Shown: positions 48,201 through 58,600 of the stretch, in pieces
Numbering within the stretch: position 1 is the stretch's first letter
How the letters are laid out: each line of letters opens with the position of its first letter
Assembly: GCF_032854445.1 (NCBI RefSeq)
Contig: NC_088295.1
Span: forward strand, 69,037,058 to 69,101,057
Length of the DNA: 64,000 bases
DNA from: Liolophura sinensis
Taxonomy: Eukaryota; Mollusca; Polyplacophora; Chitonida; Chitonidae
Reading direction: 5' to 3'
Program-made: the position numbers and the translations under genes
Notes under the pieces: model-generated
What the model saw: the letters and a program-made list of their open reading frames with translations, nothing else
Told to the model about the DNA's origin: nothing
Database searches by the model: none

Positions 48201-50872
48201 AAAGAGCCTGAATTGAGGATGCTACGCTGGTACTGCTTCCCAGTATGTACATCGATTATGTCATACCTGAAGCTTTCTGGCCACTGATGGAAAACATGCA
48301 TAAAATAGAGGGGCTATCAAGTATATAAAATATGCCTCAAAAATAAATTTTTTTATTCCCATTTTTGGCATACATTTTTTCATGTTCCTTAAAGCCATAT
48401 ATTTCATTTTAAGGAATCATTAATTTGATGTTTGCAATGCCAATCACATATGTATCTTTCCCCGACAGTGCCCCCCGCCCCTCCAGTATCCATTTGTTTT
48501 ACAAACTTTTATTTGGTACACAATTACAAAATTCAGATATTTTTTACAAAAATTTTTCCAGCTATTCAGCTATTTTACAAAGTTCTAGTTTGTACCCAAT
48601 AAATCAAATGTCAGTTGAATTTAAACTCTGAACAGCACTTTATGTTAAAACAAATTTAACCGTTATACAATCGTTCCAAAAAGGCTATGTAGGACTCCCT
48701 AAATGCTATGTACTTTGGTAATGGATGGTAACTGGTCATAGATGGTCAATCAGAAAAGTCACACATTAGGTAATTCACTTCAGTCTTTCAGGAATATCTT
48801 GAAATTGCTCGGATAACAATGAAGTCCTTAAGAGCTTAATTGTTGCTGAGTTTTGGCTGCAGGATATGGTTGATGTACCGTCATGTGCTAAAAACACACA
48901 TATATCGCTGACTGCATGGACCTTACCTACTTAAATTGCATGCTGAATTTCTCTGCACTCCTGAGTAAAACTGCATACATGAAATACATTTTACCTGCTT
49001 ACCTTGTCATCTAGCCCAAGAACAGCTGATCCACTGAAATGTGGCTGGGCATATGTAACATGCTAGACAGATCCTTTAAACAAAACAGCAGGTCACATAA
49101 ACAGTCACACAGCAATATCTGAATTTTACTTGTAGCTTGTGAACGTCACACACGCATGCTTCCGCTGTGAACTATCACATACATATGAATGACCAATAAC
49201 ACTGTTGATTTCGCCTTTTGATGGGGCTGAAAAATTTTCAGGGAAGTAAATGAATGTTATCGCTTCCAGGAAAAATCCTGAAGAGTGAGTGATCCATAAA
49301 TAGAAAGATAATGTATATGTTTTTTTCATTTTGAACAAAATGCACCTCCAACCACCTGAAAAGTCAGAATTTGCAATCTTTGCAGTGCCCAAATCATATG
49401 ACATTCTGTAACCCCTGATATTCCAAATAAAAGTACATCTAAATGAAAACACAAAATGGTCATGTGGATCAAGTCACACAAGCCTGAGCTAGGTCAGGTT
49501 ACGGTGCAGAAAAACATGAATTTCAAACATCTGTCCAATTAATACAATTTTTCTGGAGGAATTATTCAGTTTAACAAACATTATCCATGTATTACAATCA
49601 AAACGTCTAGTTTGTGAGACACACTGAGACACAAATAATAACCGTACTCAAAGAGACAGGTTAGGCAATACTTAATTTTATTCAAGTCACCATGCTTTTA
49701 AAAATAATTTCTTTTCTTATCACCACATGCTCTTAAGCAGTTAAGAGTCTTTTCTAAAACTAATACTGATATAATTCAGGCTAAATTATTTGATAATCAT
49801 GAAATCATTGTCAGACTATTTTTGAGAAATATGCAACTTACGAGGGACCCTAGTTGAAAGCAAAACTGCAAGTTCAGAGATATCGTCAGTCATGCCTATG
49901 TAGGAATATGCTACAAATTGCTTTAAAATGAAGCTAAACGAAGTGTCAACTGTTAACACTATAACCATTTTCCAGGTGTCAGAGAAAGAAGGAAGGCCTA
50001 CACGTAAATGCAAAAGATATAACCTCAACTGACATACATGTATATATATATATATACGTTCAGCTTTACAAAACATTCTTGAAAATTAACTTGTACTGGG
50101 TAGTATACATGAATTAATCTATATTAGGTGGGACTGCAGTAATTTGAGGATGCAGGGGAATTGCGGTTATCATATACACTTAAACTATACAATTTTTAAA
50201 TTGATCCTCAAGTTTCACTGGAACTTTACACTGAAGTTGTACATTAAATAAGCAAACATACAGAATGACTTACTCGGTGAGCTAGCACGCTAATTATAGT
50301 GGTTTCATAAATATTATTATTTACCTTGACAGATAAATATATACGGTACATGCACGTGTAGTGGTTCCAAGAATGTCACATGGAATTCTGATTAGAACTT
50401 GATCTGGCTATTTACCCGAGTGCACGCTAGACCAAAAGTAGCCCTGGAGTACTTCATATAAGGATCTACATTATATAATACATGCCATATAGGGCTACAA
50501 TTCGCACGTCTTAGATAGCCGACTTCCCAGAATCCCGAGTGGATATAGCCGATTTCACAGAACGTCAGAAATACTAATTCAAAGAAACGGACAAAAGCAT
50601 TGATTCGCCGAACTATCCATGGCTCAATTCCGATAATTACTGTGCAGGGCTTTTGGTTTACCTCCACAATATCTGAAACATGTGTACGTTAATTGCAATG
50701 GCTGAGTCTAAGGTTTATTTTGGAAGAATTAGGGCAATGACACTGCCGTAAACGTGGACCCAGGTAAACTGTACTATATCACAGTGTCACATGTGCGTTT
50801 ACTTAGACGTGTACTGCATGGTAACAAATGGCTTACCTTGCGTAACATCAGCACCCGTCTCAGAGCAGACAT
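36240..50872 (-). CDS. MLYCD: Malonyl-CoA decarboxylase, ten exons, 517 aa
   Basis: Converts malonyl-CoA to acetyl-CoA and CO2, controlling fatty-acid oxidation and clearing mitochondrial malonyl-CoA. Minus-strand exons: 50872-50837, 46268-46125, 44799-44659, 43398-43258, 42980-42828, 42510-42346, 41629-41479, 39477-39319, 38980-38747 and 36469-36240. All phases agree. The start [12 protein letters not shown] plus [13 protein letters not shown] looks like a mitochondrial presequence. The helical domain includes [20 protein letters not shown] and [14 protein letters not shown]. The catalytic GNAT-like domain includes [90 protein letters not shown] and [11 protein letters not shown]. The Ser, His and Tyr reported as catalytic in the human enzyme are kept in the last motifs. 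Human MLYCD (493 aa) ends SKL; this one ends VAAVYPVSS. Confidence 0.95.
36730..37650. repeat. About 178-bp diverged tandem repeat in MLYCD intron 9, split by a SINE
   Basis: Three to four copies share GAGCTCAATACA, GCAGTACTTTTTGAGACAC, CCCTAACATTTTGTTCAAC and AAGTCAGGAATTCA, starting near 36730, 36880, 37060 and 37240. The third copy is interrupted after ACTTTTTGAG by the repeat at 37285-37440. Confidence 0.6.
37285..37440 (-). mobile_element. SINE-like family 2 copy in MLYCD intron 9
   Basis: The plus strand reads GAGTGACTGAGTGAAGGCTT, GGGGATTAACAATTTTTCAG, TCATATGATGAC, GTGCCTCCTTGTTGCAGGGC and CTAGTGCTGCTTCACTAAGA, the reverse complement of the copy at 23687-23934. Confidence 0.7.
39957..40222 (-). 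mobile_element. SINE family 1, near full-length copy in MLYCD intron 7
   Basis: A tail ATTTATTTATTCAATTGATT, core AACCCACGACCATC, GAGGAAGCCAGCTTGAGCTG, GACTTGAACTCACAGC and a head ending CCAAGGAGGCCCC. It is more diverged than the copy at 33031-33299. Confidence 0.75.
40972..41368 (-). mobile_element. SINE family 1 remnant interrupted by a small inverted-repeat element
   Basis: The tail part (TTTATTTATTTCATTGGTAT, GACGGTGTACTTAC) lies at 40972-41010. The head part (GTGAGATGCCTGAGTCATTG, CCCTAGCACGCTAACC, ACCACAGAGG) lies at 41310-41368. The core is mostly missing or replaced. The insert at 41013-41119 has its own inverted repeats. Confidence 0.5.
41013..41119. mobile_element. 107-bp element with 14-bp inverted repeats
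   Basis: Begins AGGTTATTGAATGA and ends TCATTCAATAACCT, a perfect 14-bp inverted repeat, with no coding capacity. MITE-like, or a local palindrome. Confidence 0.5.
41699..42037 (-). mobile_element. SINE-like family 2, long form, in MLYCD intron 6
   Basis: Reverse complement of the motif order seen at 5270-5700, with TGAATAAATGAATGATTGAA at the tail side, GTCATGTGACAAGGAGG, GACACAAGACATGACACCCC, GCCAACCAGTCG and ACCCGGGTTTGATCCCCGGT at the far end. Confidence 0.6.
43989..44223 (+). mobile_element. 235-bp deletion derivative of a mariner/Tc1-like transposon in MLYCD intron 3
   Basis: 29-bp terminal inverted repeats with one mismatch: the left end starts CAGGGTGTCCCAAAAGTCGT and the right end finishes CGACTTCTGGGACACCCTG. 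TA duplications flank it (43987-43988 and 44224-44225). Inside, an ATG at 44090 starts [20 protein letters not shown] and continues [11 protein letters not shown], the kind of helix-turn-helix that opens a transposase. The frame runs straight into the right TIR and stops. The catalytic part is gone. Confidence 0.88.
44411..44674 (-). repeat. 30-bp minisatellite spanning the donor of MLYCD exon 3
   Basis: About eight or nine units of GTGATGTGATGACAACCCCT then GATCATACCT (plus strand). On the minus strand the real exon ends CATCACAG at 44659 before GTATGATCAG, and the same 30 bp recurs seven to eight times in the intron. About half of each unit is exon-derived and half intron-derived. Confidence 0.92.
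46462..46574 (+). mobile_element. SINE family 1, 3' half, in MLYCD intron 1
   Basis: TGCCCAGTTTCCTCCCACCA, TAATGCTAGCGGC, GCATAAGTGAAAATATTC and CAATCAAATAAATAAG plus an AAATAAATA tail. Confidence 0.7.
46575..50836 (-). other. MLYCD intron 1 (remaining part)
   Basis: Apart from the SINE at 47687-47880, no exon was accepted. A 93-codon minus-strand frame at 48020-48301 with one hydrophobic segment was considered and rejected. A TA repeat lies at 50039-50056. Confidence 0.4.
47687..47880 (+). mobile_element. SINE family 1, head-truncated copy in MLYCD intron 1
   Basis: GAGTTCAAGTCCAGCTCATG, CTGGCTTCCTTTCC, ACATGGGAAGGTCTGTCAGC, GGATGGTCGTGGGTTTTCCC, TTCCTTCCACCACAATGCTG, GCGAAATATTCTTGAGTACC and an AAATAAATAAATA tail. 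Confidence 0.8.
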
Positions 50873-52616
50873 CACGATTTAGCTTTGTTACGTCCTAGTA
50901 TAAAAGTTTCTCTATCATTAATATCTCATTACCGCAGCAAACCCATGGCGCTGGGTCAATTTAGAGAAGCAGTTCACATGACAGCACATATGTATGAGAC
51001 CTGTCTGCCATCGTTGAGAGATGTCAGGTACCTGACTCGTACCTTTATTGCAGAGTAATCTTTTTTTTTTTTCCCCTTGTCGGATAGGCCAACAATATAT
51101 TTATAGCCTACTGTTTGTGCTCTATAGATATAAGATGTTACGTCATAGCCGATATTTTAATTACGTAATCAATGTATTATTTTGATATAAAATATCTTTA
51201 ACCTAAATTAACATCATATGTATACTAAAGTATATAGGCCCATAGACTACCCGTCCCGCTCTCTCTGTCGTCCTGGTTAGTATTTAACATTGATGTATGC
51301 AGGCCTGTAGCCTAAACGTGTTTGGGCCTACAATATGTGTATTGTAATCATGAATTGACTGTCTAATCCACATTGCATTTTCTATAGACTTGATCACTTC
51401 TGCTGGAGGTTTATGATGCATTCAAATTTAACTTGAACTTAGGACTAACGCTTATATTCGCCCCAGCTGTAACCTTACATTTATGTGAGGGATTTGATTT
51501 AGTTTATTTGTTTCTGCGTAAGGACCGGGACCGGGAGCTCAGGAGATGAAAAGGAACACATTACTAATTCAACTTATTCCAAAATTTATCAAAAAGTAAT
51601 TTTTAAAAATTGCTAACGTTTCGGGTTGATGCATTGAAAATCTCATGATTTAAACTTAACATCTTTACAAACATCCGCTGATTGCATTTTTTCTCCACAG
51701 GATAAACTATTAAAACTGAGATTTGAAATTTTCGACATGCTTTTATTAGGCCTATAGACCCAGTAAATCTGTAGACTAGCTTACCTTAAGAGTTTTGAAA
51801 TGGCTTTCCACACACTGCGCATACAGAATAAGTTATTATAAATGCTAAGTAATTATTTGTGAGGCACTGAAAATAACAAAACGATTATCGAGAAGCACAA
51901 CAAAAGTATAGGAAGATTAAACATAACGCCTGTCTAGGCGAGTATAGTATCCATACTGTAACGAGTATGTATGGTTTCAAGGAGTTTTCCATCGCACCAA
52001 TATGGAGCAAGCTACGAGTCAAGAGATCTGTCTGCTAGAGAGCACGAGGGTGCCGCAAACACACCCCTTATCTGGATTTTCAGCCAACGACTACGACCTG
52101 AGCTATCCCTGGAAGATTTATTCTTAACAAGTCAAACTGTCTTAAAAACAGACAATTTTTTGGCCACACGGGTCTATTAAATTAGTCTTGCATCTGAATA
52201 TCTGGCGTCCGGCTCGTGTTGTTTACATTGAAACAACAACAACACAATATTAAAATGATGACACACATCCCAGATATGTCAAACCTGGAGAGTCCAGTAC
52301 ATTTTATGGCTTACATTATCATGGGATCTGGGTCATCAGCATAGGATTGTGTGGTCAGAACTCTGATGTATACGTGGATTTTATTGCTGCTGACTGGAAT
52401 GGAAGTGGAAATTCGGAAAGATAAATGACATTGAATTGTTGAAATGGAGAAAACTGGTCTGACTACAGTTTGTTGAGATTAAATGAAAGAGTAATCTTAG
52501 GCAGATAAAATTACTCCATCAGTGGCTGAGATAATTGTGACATCTTCAAAGATATTGGATATTAGGGTTGTGGTTAACATTCATGATACAGTTTTCCATC
52601 ACTTCATCTGAACGAT
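50873..52616. promoter_or_regulatory. Shared upstream region between head-to-head MLYCD and PDSS2
   Basis: 1.74 kb separates the two divergent start codons, and no other gene was seen in it. Both proteins carry mitochondrial-type N termini. A GGACGTAAC word lies 15-25 nt upstream of the MLYCD ATG on its strand. Promoter position is inferred from layout, not from a defined element. Confidence 0.4.
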
Positions 52617-55600
52617 ATGGCAATGTCAGCTGTGTTCCGATCATCATGTAAAATGGCTATGTGTTACAGGACTGCGGAAAGATTTGGATGTGTTAGACTT
52701 TTAGCCACAGGAGGCTTTTTAGATTTCAAAAGATTTGCCATGATACAGAAATCCAAGAGACCCTATGAGTGGAACAAAGTCGTATCTGATGCAGAGAAAA
52801 TTGTGGGATATCCTACTTCATTTATGAATCTGAGATGTTTGTTAAGTGATGAAATTGCAAATGTAGCAATGCACATGAGAAAACTTGTTGGAACAAAACA
52901 CCCACTGTTGAAAACAGCCAGGTATTGAAAGGTCTATTCCAAAATGGTTCTTAAAGAGATCTGCTGGAATTGAACATGTATTTGAAGCACATTTGATTTA
53001 TTTGATTGGTGTTTTACTCCGTATTCAAGAATATTTCACTTATATGACGGTGGCCAGCATTATGGTGGGAGGAAACCGGGCAGAACCTGGAGGAAACCAA
53101 CGACCATCCTCAGGTTGCTGGAAGACCTTGGCACGTACTGAAGCACATTTGTAGCACACTTGTACAAAGTAGAGGTGTAATTCCAAGTGTGGCCGGTGTC
53201 AGTGCCCAATGTTAACGGTAGTATCTCTGAAAGTACTGCATGTATTGAGCTCAAGTTTTGCATACATGTAAATCACATCAGCATGTGGAAGATGTTCCTT
53301 CGCTGATGCCCTGCATGTGTACTAATTAAAGAAATTACAAAATTCCTGAAATTCGATCACATCTCGTCTGTGTATTAGAATCCATGATGTGCTTTTAAAT
53401 GTTTTGAGCTGAAGTATTGCGGTCATGTGTCTCCACCATATAGGCATGTTAACGTGGAGAATTGGATTGATTTTGCTGGCATATCCTTACATATCCACGG
53501 AGAATTTCACAGGCACGCCATGTGGAAGCCTTGCTACGAAATCTAATTTTCATTGTATTATATATCCAGTAATAGTTACGCTAATTCTTCTAATTATTGG
53601 GACATCTGGTCTGCTCTCTAATTTTCATTGTATTATATATCCAGTAATAGTTACGCTAATTCTTCTAATTATTGGGACATCTGGTCTGCTCTTTTTAACC
53701 AGTATACATGTAATTATAGCACCAATATTTAGTTTCTTTTTTCCCATGTTTAGTAGATCTAATGACCAACAAACTCATATCTTTGCTTTTCCAAAACACT
53801 GAGAGAGAAATATAATTCTTTGCTTTCAGCACTTTTTTCTAAATTTGTCTCAACATGATCAACATTATCATGTTGTTGGTTTTCTGATTGTGCCTAAGTG
53901 TTACATGTGTATGTTGGAAAAAGATTGTTCTGATTTGATTTGATTTGATTTCTTTCACTCCGTACAGACCCACATTAACTGAAAGATAGTAATTGTAGAG
54001 AAAATATGTAAAAGTAATTATAGGCTATCATATTGAATGCTACAATGTGGCTACATAGAAATATTAGCATGAAAACCAGAATATAGGCTTAGTCATACAG
54101 TTGTGTCACATATAATATTAAAGGTCAGAAGTGGTAAGTTAAGACACTAAAACATGTGCAGGTCAAAGGGTTACATTAAGACATTTCTCAGTTGCCTTTT
54201 ATCTACAATAGCATTACCTGCATCTATTTCATTATATAAATTATTCAGAATATTGAAAATAAAACTGTTGTGTGTTACATAGGCATATATCCTACTGCAA
54301 CCTTAATTGAAAATAGTTTTACTGGGTAAAACATGAGTAGGAACATGCAGCTGAATCTAACCAGTAAGGTAAAACTGTCAGTTTTGCTGTGGAAACATTT
54401 GTGTAACGTTAACAATTGTAAATGTTTTCTTCTGTTTTCAAGGGTCAGTAAGTTGAGGTGATTCAGCAATCTATGCTATTTGGTGGGAGATGCATGGAAT
54501 GTATATTTTATCTCATAATACATAGTTGATGATGTGTCCTTAGGTATAAATGATCTAAGTCTATAAATTCACTGTTCGCTGTTCACACATGAAACATGCC
54601 CCAAAATGAGAATCTGTAATCATGTTTTTTTTGTTTGCATAACTTTCTTCATTCTCCACATCATCATAATCTCTATGTTAGAAAGTTGTACACGTCAGAA
54701 TCATATTTATAGAGACAAGTCAGCATTTCTAACAAAAATTTTCCTTCTGAATTAAAATTTTCCCATTTTATTGCTGTTTATTTCTTCATAGCAAGGAAAA
54801 CAAAACTTTTCTAAGAAAGTCTCATGTAGATATATTTATGATTTTGTTAAGTAAGGAAGAAAAGGAAGAAAAAAATGGTCACAACCCCGAGGCATTTTAC
54901 TAGATGACCCAGGTTGCTTTGAAGAGGCTGGTGTGATTAACTGCCTTAGCTGTAACATGTTATTCAGTGGGATATTTTGATATTTTGCACCTGACGTACA
55001 AGTAAGTAGCAGAACTGCCCCAAAAAATTGTTGCTTCATTTTTAGAAATAACTTAAAGAAGGTATCAATTTATTTGAACCAAAATCATCATAGACTAATT
55101 ACCATAGCTGTAGCGTATTCAAATTAATATTTTGATAATTTGCACCTAAAGTAAAATATATAGCAAAGCTGTCCCACAAAATGGTTGTTACATTTTGAAA
55201 ATATTGCTTAAAGAAGGTAAGAGTTTGTTTCCACCTAAACTGTTCATGGAAAAATAATTAGTCCATATGCTTGACTTGATTTATATGTTGTTGATCAGCC
55301 TAGAACATGGGCTGTAAGGAAGTCAGGTACTGGTCCAGAAAAATAATGTAAATAATTTGTGGAATTGCCCTATCGCTTTTGTATGAAGCTGTTGGTTAAA
55401 ATTTAAACAGTTTAAAACTTACTGGTTTTCTCTGCCTGTGTATGAGTGAAATATTACTAAGGTTGGCATTCATCTCTAATCAAATAAATATTTAGATAAA
55501 TAAAACTGTTAAAACATACTAAAATTGTTAAAAAAGAACTACTCATCTGGATAGTTTCTTTTATTTAATAGTTGACATAATCTTAACAGTGGTGAGTACC

Positions 55601-58600
55601 TTTGACTCAGATTAGTTGAATGTTGGGTTTCAGAGAGAACTGCATATATGCCAATCTGATCCATATTTTGGATCATGTAAGGCAAACCGTAAATTTCATT
55701 CTAGCCATTTCTCTTACTTATACCCATCCAGAAGATGTTTGCTCATTAATATGTGAATAGAGTGATGTATTTAACAATTCCACATTTATGACTTTCAGGG
55801 GTTTGGTTTATGATGGAAAGTACAGTCTGCAGGCTAGAGGACTTATTATTCTGCTTCTGTGTAAAGCAGCTGGATTTGGAGAAATCAAAGATGGGCAAGA
55901 AAAGCTACAAGACAAAGCAGGAGGGATTTTGCCAAGGTTGTCAATTTTTGTAATAATGCATACATGTTATAAAATATTATGGCCTATTCTGTTCATTCTG
56001 TTAATCTTAAAGATTATTTCCTTTTTTTTTTATCAATGTGGATATAATTTTGATTGGCAATATATTTCCTTACATCTTCAAATACAATAATAATAGGGAG
56101 ACTGCATACATATGTGCTGTCAATGATTAACATTTGTGTTACAGTCAGAGATCAGTAATAATAGGGAGATTGAATACATATGTGCTGTCAATGATTAACA
56201 TTTGTGTTACAGTCAGAGATCAGTAATAATAGGGAGACTGCATACATATGTGCTGTCAATGATTAACATTTGTGTTACAGTCAGAGATCAGTAATAATAG
56301 GGAGACTGCATACATATGTGCTGTCAATGATTAACATTTGTGTTACAGTCAGAGATCAGTAATAATAGGGAGACTGCATACATATGTGCTGTCAATGATT
56401 AACATTTGTGTTACAGTCAGAGATCAGTAATAATAGGGAGACTGCATACATATGTGCTGTCAATGATTAACATTTGTGTTACAGTCAGAGATCAGTAATA
56501 ATAGGGAGACTGCATACATATGTGCTGTCAATGATTAACATTTGTGTTACAGTCAGAGATCTCTAGCTGAGATTACAGAGATGATTCACACAGCAAATCT
56601 CATCCACAAAGGTGTTGTTAATCTCTCAGACTTGCTCCCTCAAGATGGCCCTTTGAAGGACATGGAGTTCGGAAACAAAATGGCTGTTCTTAGCGGAGAT
56701 TTCTTGTTGGCTAGTGCTTGTACAGGATTGGCCGAGCTACGGAACACACAGGTAACAAACGTGATGTACTTTACAGTATGCATTTTGATAATTAAGTTCC
56801 TGTTTTGTTTTGTTTTTTGTAGATATTATACCAGAGCAGGGATCAGTTGTGTATGATTCCAAGACTATGTCTTTATTCTGTCTTGACAAAATCTATTACA
56901 CACTAAATGGTTGTGTTATGTTTCATATCTGTGATATGAATTCAAAGTTTATTGTGTGATTTAGATTATAACATAACATTGTTGGAGTATAAATGAAATA
57001 TATGACTTTGGAAAGCAATGTACTCTTGTCTAATATCCAAACTTCACTGTTGTGTGTATTCCAGGTTGTGGAAGTTGTATCTAGTGTTATATCTGAACTG
57101 ATGGAAGCAGAGTTTTCAGGATTAACAGACAAAAATGGAATGGCTACTGTGAATGATGGAATAACCCTGGAAGACTGGGAACATCAGACATACCTTACAT
57201 CAGGCAGCCTACTGGCAAAGAGCTGCAAATCTGCACTTCATCTCGCCAATCACACATCAGAAATGCAACAACAGGCTTTTGATTTTGGACTTAATATGGC
57301 TTATGCCCATCAGGTAAGCATTTCTTAAAAGTGCAACAATGGTGTTCTTATTGTATTGCCCTCTTTTATGAAGATGTGGTGATTATTTATAATGATAATC
57401 ACAAGAGAGAGGAAGATTTACAGTGTACAAATACCCTTTTTTCTGCTAATTTTTAGGAGAGATCTATGTAGTGTTGAAAGCTAAGAATAACATTTCTGTC
57501 TCCAATTCTTGTTAAAGTAAAGATATGAATATGTTGGTCATCAGATGTACTAACTAACTGATGTACTATGTGAAAAAAAAGAAACTCAATATTCCTGCTA
57601 CAATTACATGTTTATCGGTTAAAAAGAGCAGAGCAGGTGTCCCAGATGTTAGAAGATTGCATTTAGGAAAATGTTGTAACATGTAGATAAATGTAGATTG
57701 TGTAAAAATGGATTTTTTTACACATTAGAACTACCATACAATGTTAAGTATGCTAATACTTACTGAAAGTTCATGCAAGAAGGATTAAGTTGTGGCCTGC
57801 AATTCCTCAACCTTTTCTCATAAAGGAGCAACTTTGAATTAAACTTACACACTTATGTAGTTGACTTTATTGACCAACTTCAGGACTTCAAAGAAAAAGG
57901 TGTGAAACATAATAGTGTCGTCAAAATGTGCCTAGATGTATTACATGTGAAACAGAGAAATAAGGTACATAAAGGCATGCAGAAGAACATAGCACATAGT
58001 TTTTGCTACACACATGTAAGCAGAGTGTGTGTAGTATGTTTAGAGATGGACATCCGCATGTGTGTTTCAAACATTTATTGTGGATAAAATAAAGCCATTA
58101 AGCCTGTCATTAAGCCTCTTCACTCACTCTTACCCCAGGAGACATAACACAAGCAAAGGTAGCTAAGTAATTCCCTAATCAGCAGTAGTCTGCATCAGAG
58201 TTCCTTGACAACCAGCTGGTTTTGAAAACTGACTGTATGTCACAAATGTTGGTGTAACATTAAACAACAATCAAATAAATAAAAACATCAAATCATGAGT
58301 TTTGGAAATTTTAGAGCAAGTTATACTTTTAATAAGAAACGTCCACCCATGCCATCAGAGAGTCAAGGCCTTTGCATGGAGCATACAGCCAGTGACTTTT
58401 GTCCTATTATCTACCTATCCAGCTAGATGTTTCAGTTCTGGCTGTCTTGTTCTGGTCTGACTTTAGGAATGATAGAAGTGTGAAACTTTCAGTGCAATTT
58501 ATACACACTTTTAGGTAAATTTTGGAGACAAAACAATATTATTTGGATTGGCCTATTTTAGGGCTTCACAAAAAGTGTCTTCAGAACATGCTTGAATAAA

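Noticed and set aside
48020..48301. 93-codon minus-strand frame with one transmembrane-like segment and an acceptor-like CTTCAG at its start
   Set aside because: It lies in MLYCD intron 1, no family was recognised, and MLYCD exons 1 and 2 join in phase without it.
53425..53802. 125-codon hydrophobic frame
   Set aside because: Made by the perfect 75-bp duplication inside PDSS2 intron 1; no homology recognised.
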